In this document: positions 44,501 through 57,300 of the stretch, piece after piece
Layout of the letters: every line of letters starts with the position of its first letter
How positions within the stretch are numbered: the first letter of the stretch is position 1
Assembly (NCBI RefSeq): GCF_020520425.1
Contig: NC_079488.1
Location: 3,883,747-3,947,746 of the forward strand
Length of the DNA stretch: 64,000 nt
DNA from: Spinacia oleracea
Taxonomy: Eukaryota; Streptophyta; Magnoliopsida; Caryophyllales; Amaranthaceae
Reading direction: 5' to 3'
Notes under the pieces: generated by a model
Databases searched by the model: none
Seen by the model: only the letters and a program-made list of their open reading frames with translations
Told to the model about the DNA's origin: nothing
Position numbers and translations under genes: made by a program

Positions 44501-47500
44501 GGGTACTTGAGGTGAATGAAGAGTCCGAGTAACATCATAGAAAAAGGAGGCAATGGGTGAACTTCCTTAAAGCCTGTGACCTTTTCAACCTTTTAGGCTT
44601 TTAGCTAGCAGCTTCTCTGCAATTAACTAACTATTTAGCTTTCAACTTGCCTTTTTACTTTCAGCTAGTTATGCCAAACAGAGCCATATCTAAGTGTTTC
44701 GAGTACTTAACCATGAGCCAATCACATATCCCCATGAATCACCGAGCAATGATTCAAAACATTCATTAGAAAATAAAGAGCACAGAGACGAACTGGCAGT
44801 AAGAAGAACGGAACTCACCTCATAATTGAACTTGCGCCTGTGAATCGGCTTAAATTTTCTAACATCCAGAATTGTTAGTTCATCATCCTACAAGAAGGAA
44901 ACATTTATAGAGTTAAAATGAGCTAAACATCTCAGAACCTAAGTCAGGTGTGAAAAGGCATCATCCAACAACAAGCACAAAATGTTGCTGCCACCAAGCA
45001 GATATGCTGCCAAAAGTGCCAATCATGAATTAAGTGAAATTCAATTTAAAAGTGAGCACAAAGAGAAAAGGCTAAAAACTTAGTAAGACCTTAGCAAGAA
45101 CGAGCATGAAAATTGCAAATTATACCCTGTTTCCAACAGCAATGTGTGCCCCATCAGGTTTATATGTAATGTTGATATTTTCACCACTAAGTTCTGCTTG
45201 CTGTGTGCACTTCCCACCTATACAGCACAAAAGCAAACATGATAAAGAGTCTCATCCCAATCAACTAATGGAATTATAAGAATATCTGCTTCCAAGCAAA
45301 CTTGAATGATTCACTGTTCTCATATTTTATCTTTACTTTAAACGAGTTCAGCTATACAATCTCCAAGTATTATTTTCAAGAGGAATGTAAGATTTGGTGG
45401 TTATTCAACAGGGAATTAAAGATAAAAGAAAAAAAAAGTAGAAGAAGCAAACAGCCCATATGGGTCTAGATTTTGGCCTGCCAATAAATGCAGAATCATC
45501 CCCTGATTAGTTAAATGGATGAAGAAGGGTAGATGGTGCTAATAAGGGAATATCAATCTGTTTCCATGCAGATTCACAGTAAGACCATCACATTCATTAT
45601 CACCTAGTGTGAAACTGCGAATCCCACAGCCGGCAGTGTTCAGGAAATCAGGATGAACACACTCTTGCACTAAAAATAAAGGGTGGCAACGAGGTTTTCC
45701 TCTAGGAATTCGCTGTAATAATTTTCTCGGACAGTATATAGGAATAGAATGTAATATTTTAGGAGTAGCGGAAGTAGTAAAGCATTCTTTAAATGTAATT
45801 AGGTAGTAGGGAAGTAATAATAACAGTGATAGTAATAGCGGGCTGCGCAAAAGAAAAGCCCAAATTTGTCAAAGAAAAAAGTAATTTCAACAAAAAATCA
45901 ATAATATATCAGTAATAAGAGGGGGAGGATAGGAAGTATTGAAAGGCAAGTTTTGATCCACCTGTAGTTTGATCATTTTGGCTTTGTTTTGCTGGAGATG
46001 CAATGATAGGATACAAGAACAAACATCAGAAAGTGACAAGGTTCTGGCCATGACAAGGTCTAGGACGGTCATAATGCACGTACATAGTCTTACTGTCTTC
46101 CCCCAAAAGGCCCAGATGATAAGAAAGGGACGTAATTGGAATTTAAATCAATTGCACCGAATAGTTCAGGGATGCGATTGTGAGAGAACCTTGGACACTT
46201 CTTCTATTTATTAGGTATACATAGGGGTAACTTGATTAGGCTAGCAGCCTCAACAGGTCATAGAACTTTATTGCAATTATTAGGAGAGTTTTGGTTCTAT
46301 TAGGAAATAAGACCAACTTGCTGCTATATACTGTCTACACAATGTTATATGAAAAAAAATTGGAATTGAATTGGCAGTATTGGCGTTTCCATTCTTGGAT
46401 AGGTACTCTATCATCTAACACTGAAAACACATGGATTGTAATATTTTCTCAATTAATAAAAATTGTCTGGTGATTTAGGCCATTTTAACCAAAAGGCACA
46501 AAATTGTCTGCCACTGATCTTTCAACTCTGTTGAAAGTGTCTGCATAGAGAAGTCATTAACAATTTAACATCATTGAGATAATCAAAGACAGATAGACAT
46601 TCATCATGAGTGGCATTGGGTGAGAGTCGTGAAACTGAGAAGGAAAATTTTCATGATGAAAAATAGTTATAAATGAGACAGTGAGGGACTTCATGCCATA
46701 TATAACTTATTACTTTTTCCGCACTGTAAGCATCGAGATTCATCTTGACTTACTACGAACATCCCACAAACGAACTGTTTTATCCCCTGATGCTGTTGCA
46801 AGTAGATCTGCGTGTTTGGGATCCCAACAGAGCTGGTCCACACTATCAGTGTGCCCCTTAAATTCAGTATCTTTTGCCTTGCCCTGCAGCAGATATTCCA
46901 AAGGATAATGGGTATTAAACCAAGAAACACTCATTAGCACAAACCTAAGAATACAATAAGAGATTTAATTCAGATGTGATAGCACTTGACATATTTTTGT
47001 AATTAATATAAAACTGTACAAGCTAGGTAATTAATTTTTCTATATCAAGATTATCGACATGGTTTCGTGGACCATAAACCTTACCTCATTGAAGAACATG
47101 CAGTAAATGAAGATTTCGTTAGAAACTCAAAAAACCAAGTTTTTATGTCATCTATAAATAGGACTACAGAAATCCAAGCACATTACAATAGACATGTGAT
47201 ATCAAAACAGGTAATCCCTCCGTCCAGATTTGGCTTTTACATTTCGACTATTTGCAATACATGTTTTGACCATTTAGATCACATAAGGGCGGCAAAATTT
47301 AATTTTTTTTTTTTGTGATTAGTTGAAAGTCTTGAACCTATTTTTACAAGGGGAATAAAATGAGGATAACAAAAAAAAAGAGAGAAAAAGTCCCCCCCCC
47401 CCCCCCCCCCCCAAAACCTATCCAACCTCAATCACCAAATTCCAGGAAAAAACCATCTTAGGATTACTCCCTAATGGAACCCAAAAATATTTAATAGGAA

Positions 47501-49420
47501 AACCATGAATCTCACAATGACACAAGCTGGCCAAGAGCACGTGAACAAAAGTTAAGAACTGGTAATGCCAGACTTTTAGCTAGCAGCTTTTCTGGGATCT
47601 TTCAAGTGGCCTTTTAACTTTAAGCTAGGTAAGGCAAAGCCAAGTAGTGACAAACAAAGCCATAATCTAAGTGTTAGTTGAGTACTTAACTAATGGGAAA
47701 ACTACATCTTTCCAGGCACAATCCATGATGGTGGTTGGATTGTCTAGGTAAAGATTGAAGTACTTTGTATCTGGATTAATAAGATGGGGGGATATCATAA
47801 GTTCATAACTACATCCGTGATGGAAATCATACAGTAGTTGAACCACCCTCCAGTCTTCTTCCCAGCTGCCAATAGTTCGGAATTGAGGACCTTAATCTCA
47901 GATGTATGACTGCCTGAAACCTTAGGATATCACAATGCCTTTGTGATGCAGCGGGTATAACGGAAGGGCATATTAGGAATGTGCCATTATAATTAATTTA
48001 GAGGTAGCTTGAGCAACAAGAAGAGGGGTATCCATATTAGCTAGTCTATAAATAAAGGAGTTTATGAAGAAAGAAACCATGATGAAAGTTGGTGAGTTTT
48101 ATTTCACTTGTTTTTTTTCTTATCTTTTGTCAGTGTCCAGCAACTTCAAAGCTTGGATTATAAACACACCATTATTGATGATATAATTGCGCAACATTGC
48201 AATCATCTACCAAACCTATATTCTCTTCTATTTCCTCCTTTTCACATTTCTGAATTTCCAGCCTATTACAGCCTTCCTCAACAGCTTCCATACAGCCATA
48301 CTCTCCTATTGTCAAATGGAAATGAGAAACCTCAATTTTCTTAATGTCCTCTTTCTAGAAACCATAAACTTATAGCACGTTTCAAGGTAAAAGAATCTGA
48401 AGCTAACAAATCTGTCTTAGAATATCACTGGGTTAGCTTAAGCTATAAACCTGTAACTAAAACACAACACTGGTAAGAAGAGTATTGGAGGATAATACTT
48501 GACAATTGTATCCATAAATTTGGATGTTCTGAAACTAGAATAAACTACACACAATACAATATTCACACAATATTCCATCAGGTCTCCCTAACCCATAGAT
48601 CTAATAGCTGCTTTGCTTTGTGTAGACATTGACACTACGAGAACATTGAGGAAATGATAAAGGAAAGTACACTTATCATCTCACAAACTAAAGTGCATAA
48701 GATTGTATCATAAGCCACAGTTTATTAATACTTATTCTACTCTCAATTAGCTGAAAGAGAGTTTCAACGAACGAATTTTCGACACTAGCAGCTTGAGCAA
48801 CAACATTAAACTACAACTAGTCAAATTCAAACATTCATTTCTAATTGAACCGTTTCCCTCCTCAGCTGGGAAACTAGGCATTCCTTTGCTATCTACACAA
48901 CTTAGACCTAAATGATTTGGTCACTAAAAGATCAGTTTGAAAATCCAATTCAACAAACACAAACACCAGCGATTGATCTGCCCATTTGGGGAACATATGC
49001 ATTCTAATCTCCAACCAATTACATCTCAAAACTAATTAACAAACCACACAAAACAGTTCCAATCAATTCCAGCAAGAATCCACAAATATCAAATAAGATG
49101 ATTGTAGAGTAGATAGAATTAAAGCTTACATGACTATGAGGTTCAATGTGCCAAACTCGAGCCGTTTGATCAACCGATCCTGAAGCGAGCTTCGTCCCCG
49201 TACAATTCCAAGCCACTGAATGCACCTGTTTACAGTACATTGGTTGAAATATTTGTGGGAAATTGGACAAAACAAAGATTAAACTCTAATGAAAAGGCAT
49301 CAAAGAAATCAAAATAAAAAAGGGCTAAAAATCAAATACCTTCTTTTTGTGACCCTGGTATTCTCTGCTGCATAGATTCTTAAATGGGTGTGTTGCTTCC
49401 TCAGTTTTCTGCTCCGCCAT
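41523..49420 (-). CDS. THO3: THO complex subunit 3 (THO3/TEX1), WD40 protein
   Basis: Eleven exons on the minus strand: 49340-49420, 49130-49225, 46754-46883, 45126-45217, 44819-44887, 44006-44063, 43817-43916, 42656-42742, 42496-42574, 41968-42100, 41523-41557. All borders are GT-AG and in frame; the product has 319 residues, close to the 315 of Arabidopsis TEX1 as I recall. It begins MAEQKTEEATHPFKNL and ends GFQNA. WD40 repeats fill most of the chain, with signatures SVAWNCTGTKLASGSVD, QTARVWHI, GHTDSVDQLCWDP, KTVRLWDV, YFAVGSADSLVSLWDI and TISFNHTGEYIASASED. THO3 is a beta-propeller of the THO/TREX complex, which couples transcription to nuclear mRNA export and in plants also acts in small-RNA biogenesis. 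Upstream is divergent COG8, downstream the convergent kelch gene. Confidence 0.95.
41628..41925. mobile_element. Stowaway-like MITE in THO3 intron 10
   Basis: The left end CTCCCTCCGTATAGAATT is followed by AATTGGTGCACTTT. The right side carries AAAGTGCACCAATTA twice (near 41867 and 41905), the inverted partner. The exact right border is uncertain because that arm is duplicated. Confidence 0.65.
42240..42412. mobile_element. MITE-like element in THO3 intron 9
   Basis: AGTTAGGTTCTGTTCTG at the left, AAGTGAAAATCAGGTGAAGA then AAACGCACC at the right, with several ATAAGTTCAG words inside. It is related to 23207-23453. Borders are approximate. Confidence 0.45.
42800..43575. repeat. Insertion of kelch-intron DNA flanked by a 170-bp direct duplication (THO3 intron 7)
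   Basis: Positions 42800-42980 recur diverged at 43410-43575 (both with CTGCAATTAAACATGAATGA and GAGATGATGACCACTA). Between them, 42981-43409 matches 34488-34934 in kelch gene intron 13, including AATAAGAAGCGCATGCAGG and the left two thirds of the GC-rich MITE (43203-43409). The copy stops inside the MITE, so the kelch intron is the likely source. Confidence 0.75.
44365..44386. repeat. Poly-G tract in THO3 intron 5
   Basis: G15, then T, then G6. The length is likely unreliable because of polymerase slippage and sequencing error. Confidence 0.9.
45218..46753 (-). other. THO3 intron 3; unidentified repeat-like sequence
   Basis: The middle (about 45540-46470) has a different character. It holds a 103-codon minus ORF (45539-45850) with the motif RGKPRCHPLFLVQ and a 'cccaaaaggcccag' stretch reminiscent of retrotransposon debris. 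I recognise no family. The ORF has no neighbouring splice partners, so I do not call it a gene. Confidence 0.4.
46884..49129 (-). other. THO3 intron 2 (2.2 kb); repeat remnants
   Basis: It holds a one-ended Stowaway terminus (AATCCCTCCGTCCAGATTTG at 47213), a C21 tract (47392-47412), and an LTR-like fragment around 47940-48110 with CTATAAATAAAGGAG. Nothing coding was found. Confidence 0.5.
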
Positions 49421-51364
49421 TAGAATAAGTTCCCACTATTTTTTCATACCCAGAACAGAAATTATACAGTTCATTACATATTGTTAGATTTTGGAACAAA
49501 TAAGAAGTACCCAGAAGAAGAAATGAAAACCCCAGAACCAAAAAAAAATTTAAAAAAAATTTTAAAAAAATAGTAGAAAGGGAAAAAACAGAAAATGAAC
49601 CTGAAATTGCTTGTGAATTGAACGATTTTTACTTTGATGGGAGGTGCGAGGTATGAGTTCTAAAGACTGATAAGAGAGAGCGAGTGGAATAAACTATAGG
49701 AGGGAATCACGAAATTGAAGCTTGGGAGAGCTAGGAAGAAACCCGATAACAAACCGTTACGCAGTAATCCGATCCGTTTCAAACCTAAATCGAATGGATC
49801 TAAAACCCGTTAATGACTGGATTAGCTTCAATCCGAACTGCTTCAACCCAAAACGCTTATAGTCCGAATTATTTCAACTAGTAACCCGTTTAATTCGAGC
49901 TGTCTACAAACCGTAGTCCGTTATCGACTTATCGCCCTTGTTCCCTAATTAAGGCATCAATATTATAATTTATAGACGTTTGAAAATTATGATTTTAGTA
50001 ATAAAGTGATATTTGGTTGAATGACAAATGCAAAAAGAATTCAGAAATTTCTTTCACTAATTATGCTCACTAGTTAGTAGCTCTTAAAACAGTTTTCGTC
50101 TTACTCATAGAGGTTCTTAAGCTATTTGCATAATTTGAGCCAATTCCAAGCTTTCCTTCCTAGCTACGAAATCTTTCCATTTGCCTAACACAAAAGAGGC
50201 CTTCTTTTTTATTTTGATCTGGGCATGAGGCTTTTTGCAGCAAATCAATGAGTTCTTTCTTTGGTTGGAGATGCATTCATGTATACGAAACGTTCCTATA
50301 GGTCTTTCTCCTTTTGTCCAATGAGAGTAGGGAGCAAACAAGTAGGAGGTGGCCTGATTTCAGCCAGTTTTTAGGAGATATTATGTTGATGACTAAGGTA
50401 TTGCAATTCTGATTAGTGTCCATGGAGATGATGAGTCATTTTGATATGAATTATGGTGATGACAAGTAGAAAGTGAAGTTTTGACTCCCATGACCAAAGT
50501 GACGTGAAGAAGAAGGCTTCTTATGTGAAATAAGGGAAATTTAGTAACTTTGATTTATTGAATAATTTTTCGAATTTATTTTACTCTTTTTATGCTTTAG
50601 AAATCCGAATAAATAGTTGTATTTTACATCATAATACTTTCCCTAATTAAATTCTAAAATCTGAAAATTAATTTTATTATTTTAAGATATTTAAATTTTC
50701 ATGTCAAAAAAAAAATTAGTTAATCAAATTAAAGTCTAAAATTAGAATTTAAAATGATTTTAAGCTAAATAAAACAAATAGAAATAATTAGTTGAATTTT
50801 AAGTTTCGGATATTACAATTTAAAATTGAGTTTTGAAAGTGTAGTATATGATTTACCATAGACCTATCAATATGAGCCCGACCCGAAATTTGGGGGATTG
50901 GACATAATTTTTATGCCCAATTTTTGGGCTAGGCCCGCCTTGAAATTTTAAAAATTTAACGGGATTTGGACAACATAAAACTACATTTTTAGTTATAAAT
51001 TTGACATGACGGCCCGAAAATCCCAATATCATAAGCCCGAAAATAGCGGTTTTGGGCACAAAAAACCGCCCCAAATCTCGGCCCGGCCCGACATATGACA
51101 GATTTTTAATGTCCCGATCCGAATCCTGCCCGGCCTGTATTTTGATCGGATCTATTATTTTATCACTATGCCATATAATTTGCAGTAATATTTACCAATA
51201 ACCGTTAAATCACCCAAACAAAATCCGGTAAACCTCTATAAAAAAAAATGAAGTACTAATTTGGATCTGACTCTTCTCTCTTCTCCCACTCACACTGATC
51301 ACAATCCTGCACCCCTTTCGCCATTGAAGTCCAGCTCAAGATCGAGGAGAGAGAAAATCCATCA
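49421..51364. other. Divergent intergenic region between THO3 and COG8
   Basis: The THO3 leader is to about 49700, the COG8 leader (CT-rich) from about 51270. Between them is AT-rich DNA with a GC-rich hAT-like element at 50859-51154. The minus ORF 50117-50341 shows no family resemblance. The promoters of both genes must lie here. Confidence 0.55.
50859..51154. mobile_element. GC-rich hAT-like MITE, THO3-COG8 intergenic
   Basis: It starts TAGACCTATCAATATGAGCC and ends TTTTGATCGGATCTA. The interior carries CCCGACCCGAAA and GGCCCGGCCCGA words as in the copies at 31574 and 34705. Target duplication not clear. It lies about 110 bp from the likely COG8 transcription start. Confidence 0.65.
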
Positions 51365-54300
51365 ATGGAGTCATCATCATCATCAAACTCAAACGAAAAT
51401 GGCGAACAAGTCGCAGGTCTCATCCCTCTCGCTTCAATCTCTCAACAACCTTACGTCTCCGAGCTTCTCTCTTTCACCCTTGATCGCCTCCACAAGGTAT
51501 CTCTCCATCAAATTCTCTTTCTTCTTTCTTCAATTTCTGAAGTTAGGTCTGAAATTTTGTCATTTTCGGGCAGGAACCGGAGCTTCTTCGAGTCGATGCG
51601 GATAGGATACGGCGGCAGATGCAGGAAGTTGCGGTGTCGAATTACCGCTCTTTTATATCTGCAGCGGATGCTTTAGTTTCCATTCGAGAAGAGGTTTCTT
51701 CCATTGATAATCATCTTGAATCTCTGGTAATTAATTGATCTCATCTTCTAGCTGCTTCATTTCTTTTAGATTCTGTTGTTGCTTTGAACAATGTTTGCGA
51801 ATTAGATTCTACATGTAAGAGCATGATGCGAACATGCGTTGAACAATGTTGATGATTTGTTGCAAAATTAAAAACTAGATTTTAGTTCATAGCTTATACT
51901 ATTCGGCAATGAAGTAAACTTCATTTTCGATTGCGTACATATATTAGCTTGAAGTTCAAATCTTCTTGAACAATGTTTTTTTTTGGCAAGACATTGAACA
52001 AATGTTGATGATTTCTTTTAGATGCTGTTGTTGCTTTGAACAAGTTTGCGAATTAGATCCTACACGCAAGAGCATAATGCGAACATGCGTTGAACAATGT
52101 TGATGATTTGTTGCAACATCAAAAACTAGATTTTAGTTCATAGCTTATACTATTTGGCAATAAAGTAAATTTCATTTTCGATTGCGTACATATATTAGCT
52201 TGAAGTTCAAATCTTCTGAACAATGTTTTTTTTTTGGCAAGACATTGAACAATGTTGATGATTTCTTTTAGATGCTGTTGTTGCTTTGAACAAGTTTGCG
52301 AATTAGATCCTACACGCAAGAGCATGATGCGAACATGCGTTGAACAATGTTGATGATTTGTTGCAAAATCAAAAACTAGATTTTAGTTCATAGCTTATAC
52401 TCCCTCCATTTCTTTTTGATGTATCCATTTGGAATCTGGTGTGGTTTTTAAGAAAATTGGAATATTGGTTTGTATGGGTATAAGTGTAATGATTGGGTGT
52501 AAGAGAAATGATTGGGTGTAAGAGATTATAATAAATAAAGGAGTGAGAAAATAATAAAGAAATAAGGTAAGAGAGAGGAGTGATAATGATGGGTGATAAA
52601 GGAGGTGAGAGAGTGGGTATATGGGGAAGGGAAAAGAATTAAATATTATGGGTGGGGAAAATTAGGTGTAAATATGGGTAGAATCTTTAGGTATTTTGGT
52701 AATTAGATAGAAATGTAAGGGTATTTTAGGATAAAATGTATGCCCAAAAATAGAATAGATTCTAAATGGATACAACAATATGAAACGCTTAAAATAGAAA
52801 CGGATACAACAAAAAGAAACGGAGGGAGTACTATTCCGCAATGAAGTAAACGTCATTTTCGATTGCGTTCATATATTAGGTTGAAGTTCAAATCTTCTGA
52901 ACAATGTTTTTTTTGGCAAGACATTGAACAATTTTGATGATTTCTTTTAGATGTTGTTGTTGCTTTGAACAAGTTTACGAATTAGATCCTACACGCAAGA
53001 GCATGATGCGAACATGCGTTGAACTATGTTGATGATTTGTTTAGTTCATAGCTTATACTATTCGGCAATGAAGTAAACTTCATTTTCGATTGCGTACTTA
53101 TATTAGCTTGAAGTTCAAATCTTCTTGAACAATGTTTTTCTTTGGCAAGACATTGAAGAATGTTGATGATTTCTTTTAGATGCTGTTGTTGCTTTGAACA
53201 AGTTTGCGAATTAGATCCTACACACAAGAGCATAATGCGAACATGCATTGAACAATGTTGATGATTTGTTGCGAAAACAAAAACTAGATTTTAGTTCATA
53301 GCTTATACTATTCGGCAATGAAGTAAACCTTCATTTTCGATTGCGTACATATATTAGTTTTAAGTTCAAATCTTCTGGTTTTGATCACGATGAATTGCAA
53401 TGATGGGTCTAAGTTAAGTGTGTTACTGAAATTTGATGATTCAACATTAATCTATATCTCAAATTCTCAATTCACCAAATTTTATGATTTTGATAAGTCC
53501 TTTTTCATTTTAGGTTCAAAATATGTTCTTATTCCTCTTTTTTGTAAGTTATAAACTTTTGTGTGGTCAGCAATGTTGCTCTGAGCAGACTCTTGTGCAG
53601 TTTTGAACATAGTTTAGATTTAGGCACTTGGGTTTATCTGGTGTGGGCTTACCGTAGTGCCTAACACCTGTCCCTTGCCTCATCCGAAGTGTTGGCCTGT
53701 TGGGCTTGATTTATTATTTCTAGTGTCACTTAGACTTGGGCACCAATGTTGACATCACACATTTATATAAATTGCGTATTTAATTGCGTTTAATTGGGTA
53801 GAACGTAGAAGTAAGTTGCTGGTTTTAACATGCTAATGGGCTCAACTACTGTTTTCTTAAGTTTATTTCTTTTTTTTAGTTGTTACCCAGTTGAAAATTT
53901 GAAATGAATAGCGAACTCGAGAAGTGGAGAAGTTTATCAAAATGTTATCATACTTTCTTAGTATATGGGGGGGGGGGGGGGGAAAATCATGTTATTATGA
54001 GACTCTCTTTTGAATGTGGAGGATTTTCCAATGAGCAAGAGGTTGAAGTTAGCACAATTTATTGTTATGAGACTCTGTTTTGAATTTGGAGGATTCATGA
54101 ATGAGCATAAGGTTGATCATAGGGGCGATTCGGATGCAGTGAACGCTCGAGGCATGAAAATTTGTGCAACCTGTCTTCTAACTTTATAATACTTCATATA
54201 TATTGGGTGGCACAAGCCTTTACATTCAACAAGTCCCTGGTCATGCATAACTTTGAAGCACTTAGGGTTTTTGGAACAATATGCCATGAATGTTTGGCGA

Positions 54301-57300
54301 TTGCTATTTGTACAGTTATTCGCTGTAGAAAGAACATTGTCTTTGAACTAGGTATTATGGTTGACTAATTGTTTCATGCTTAGATGGTTTCAGTGATTTC
54401 TCAGAACCTGTTGGTGCACCCACTATTTGCATCTGAAATAATGGTATGTGAGCTCTAGCATGCAAGTACTTTTTACCCATTCTTTTGTTTGATGACTTTG
54501 ATCTACCACAAAGCCAGAGGCGTGAGGCACCATAGGAGTGCATCTTCTCCTTTCATTTCAAATATCTCGTGGAATGAATGATCTTTGCTTTATCATCAGT
54601 ATTGGGCGGTTGGGCCTATCCTCACTAATTATTCCCGTGCTCTTTTATCTTAATTTCCCAGAAACCTAGTATGTGGTTGTGTACTTGTGTGGACATATTT
54701 TAATGCATATGGTTTAGTTAAGAAGCTGTGTGCAACTTTTAGTGCTTTGAAGTTCTTTAATGATATTGGACAACTTTGACATTGTAAACTGATCATTAAT
54801 TTTTGGATTATGGTTTAGAGATGAATATACTTTTAATATTTGTTGCAGATAGATGAAGTCCCTAAGCTGACATCTGGTTGCACTGAGTTCATTGAGTCAG
54901 CTGAACAGATTCTGGAGAAGAGGAAAATGAACCAAACATTGCTGGCAAATCACAGTACTTTGTTGGACTTACTCGAAATTCCTCAGCTTATGGACACGTA
55001 TGTGGCTATAAAGTGGTAACCGTAGTTATCCTTGAGGGTACCCAAAGAGCTTATTATAAACAGCTTTTTACTAGATATGTGAATTTAGGGCAAGAATAGA
55101 AAATGGTTAATTGCCCCCAGAAAACAGCATATGTTAGAAAACATCACTTCCAGTTGTAGACTTGTAGTTTCTCTTAACTGTATGTTTTTATGTTTTTTTT
55201 TGTCCCTTTTCATCTTTTTCTTTTTCTTAGAAATATGAGTCTAGGAAAAGAAAAATCTCTGAACTAAAGGGTTCCTTTATTTGGATTGAACATTGAACAC
55301 GAGCCATGTTTGGTTAGTATTTCATAGTGGCTTCTAATCAGTCTAATGTATTATGACAATTGAACCAGAAGCCAAATTTAATAGTGCAGTAGCAGTAGGT
55401 TGAGGATCCTATGATTTCGTATTTATTAGTTTTTCAAAATCTTCTGCTGAAATAAGTATTCTGGTGTTTTATATTTCGTGTGATTAATATTGTTTCATGC
55501 TTGCGGGTTACTTTAAGTTGGCACTGCTGTCTATTCTGAACAATTTGTGTCTTTCGTTCAAGTATCCGGTGTTTATCTTATACTGTAGGCTTTTTAAACT
55601 ACGAAACGTTAATTTTTAGTCATCAATGAAAAAATCTGGATGCTTTCCCTGCTTTAATTTTCGGGTGAGGTGCTGAGGCCATTGTTAATTAATGTGAATC
55701 ATCTTTTATGTTCAGATGTGTGAGGAACGGGAATTATGATGAAGCTCTTGACTTGGAAGCTTTTGTTAGTAAGCTATGCACCATGCACCCAAAGTGAGAA
55801 TTACGCTCCTAGTTTTCGTTCTGCACCAGTATGTCTTTGCATTGTCACAGTTGAGCTGTTTAGAGAATCTTACTGATATTCAACATGATGTTATTGTGTT
55901 CTTTATCTTTTATAAAGGATCCCTGTCATCCAGGCTTTGGCTGCTGAGGTTAAGGAAACAACTCAATCTATGCTTTCACAGCTTCTCCAGAAGCTTAGAT
56001 CAAATATTCAGGTACAAATAAATGTGCCAAAATGGTTTTCTTGTACAGAGGATGCATGTTCTAACTATGATTCATAGTGCTTTCATACTGCTTTCCAGTA
56101 ATTTTGAACCTGCCAGGAAACCACAGCCATTTCAACTTAACATGTTTTACACTGCAGTTGCCAGAGTGTCTTCGAATCATTGGATATTTACGCCGAATAG
56201 GTGTCTTTAGCGAATATGAAATGCGCTTGCAGGTCAGACTTATTTTAATAGCTTGCATATTTGGTAGAAAGCTATTCAGTAATTAGTATAGTATAATCAG
56301 GTGTCTTTTCGCTCCCTATATAGACTTTCATGATTTTTTGCTGCTTATTGGTGATATATGACTTTGTAGTTTGTTTGATACAGTTCTTGAGATGTAGAGA
56401 GGCATGGATCACTGGAACCCTTGATGATTTAGACCAAAGAAATCCGTATGAATACTTGAGGGGAATGGTCAACTGTCACAGGATGCATTTATTTGATGTT
56501 GTCAACCAATACCGAGCCATATTTGCTGATGACACGTCTGGAAGTGAAGAAAACTATGATGGTGGGCTTCTCTTTAGCTGGGCTATGCATCAAATTACAT
56601 CTCACCTTAGAATGCTTAAGGTTATGCTTCCCAAAATAACTGAAGGAGGGTCTTTGTCAAACATCCTTGATCAGTGCATGGTAAGTGATTTTATGTTTGG
56701 TCTTGGTTTTTGTGTACAATAAAGAGATGAAAGATTTTTATGTGCCTTTCCTCACTGACTAACCGAAAACTTCTACCTGTAAACCGATGAAAATGTTTAT
56801 TTAGTTAGCGAGAGCCTGTGTTTGAGTTTGCCCTTATATTTCAAATAAATTGTCTATTTCCTAGAAGCTGTAGGCTGCACAACTAGACCATGTGTATCAG
56901 ACCTTGGCATGTTAGTAGGCGAAATGGTAATGAATATTTGTTTTTGAAAAATCTTATATCAATCTCAATAATTATGTAAGTCCACCGTTAATCATGTGTT
57001 TTCCTTCATAAATTTCTTTAACTGCTTCCAAGAATAAAGAGACATCTCGGGGTGGACAAGCAATACCATGGTCACTGACTTGGGACTTTTTTCTTTTACA
57101 AAATTACATATTAACTAATTACCATTATTATTGTCATTTATTACTGCTTACCTAAATGAGTCGTGAATTCTTTTCTATTACTAAAATGATTCGTAGTTCT
57201 ATTCTATTGCCAAAATGAGTTGTGAATTCTATTCTGTTAGTCACTGGTACTGGAGGTTTTGAACTCTCAGGGGACCCATATTTGCCTGGTTCTGCTCTTC

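Noticed and set aside
45539-45850. 103-codon minus ORF with a hydrophobic start, in THO3 intron 3
   Set aside because: No family resemblance, no splice partners, and it lies in a repeat-like stretch of the intron. The hydrophobic N-terminus is Leu/Pro-rich low complexity.
47213-47350. Complete Stowaway MITE in THO3 intron 2
   Set aside because: Only the left end (CCCTCCGTCCAG) is visible; no inverted right end was found, so it is mentioned only as a remnant.
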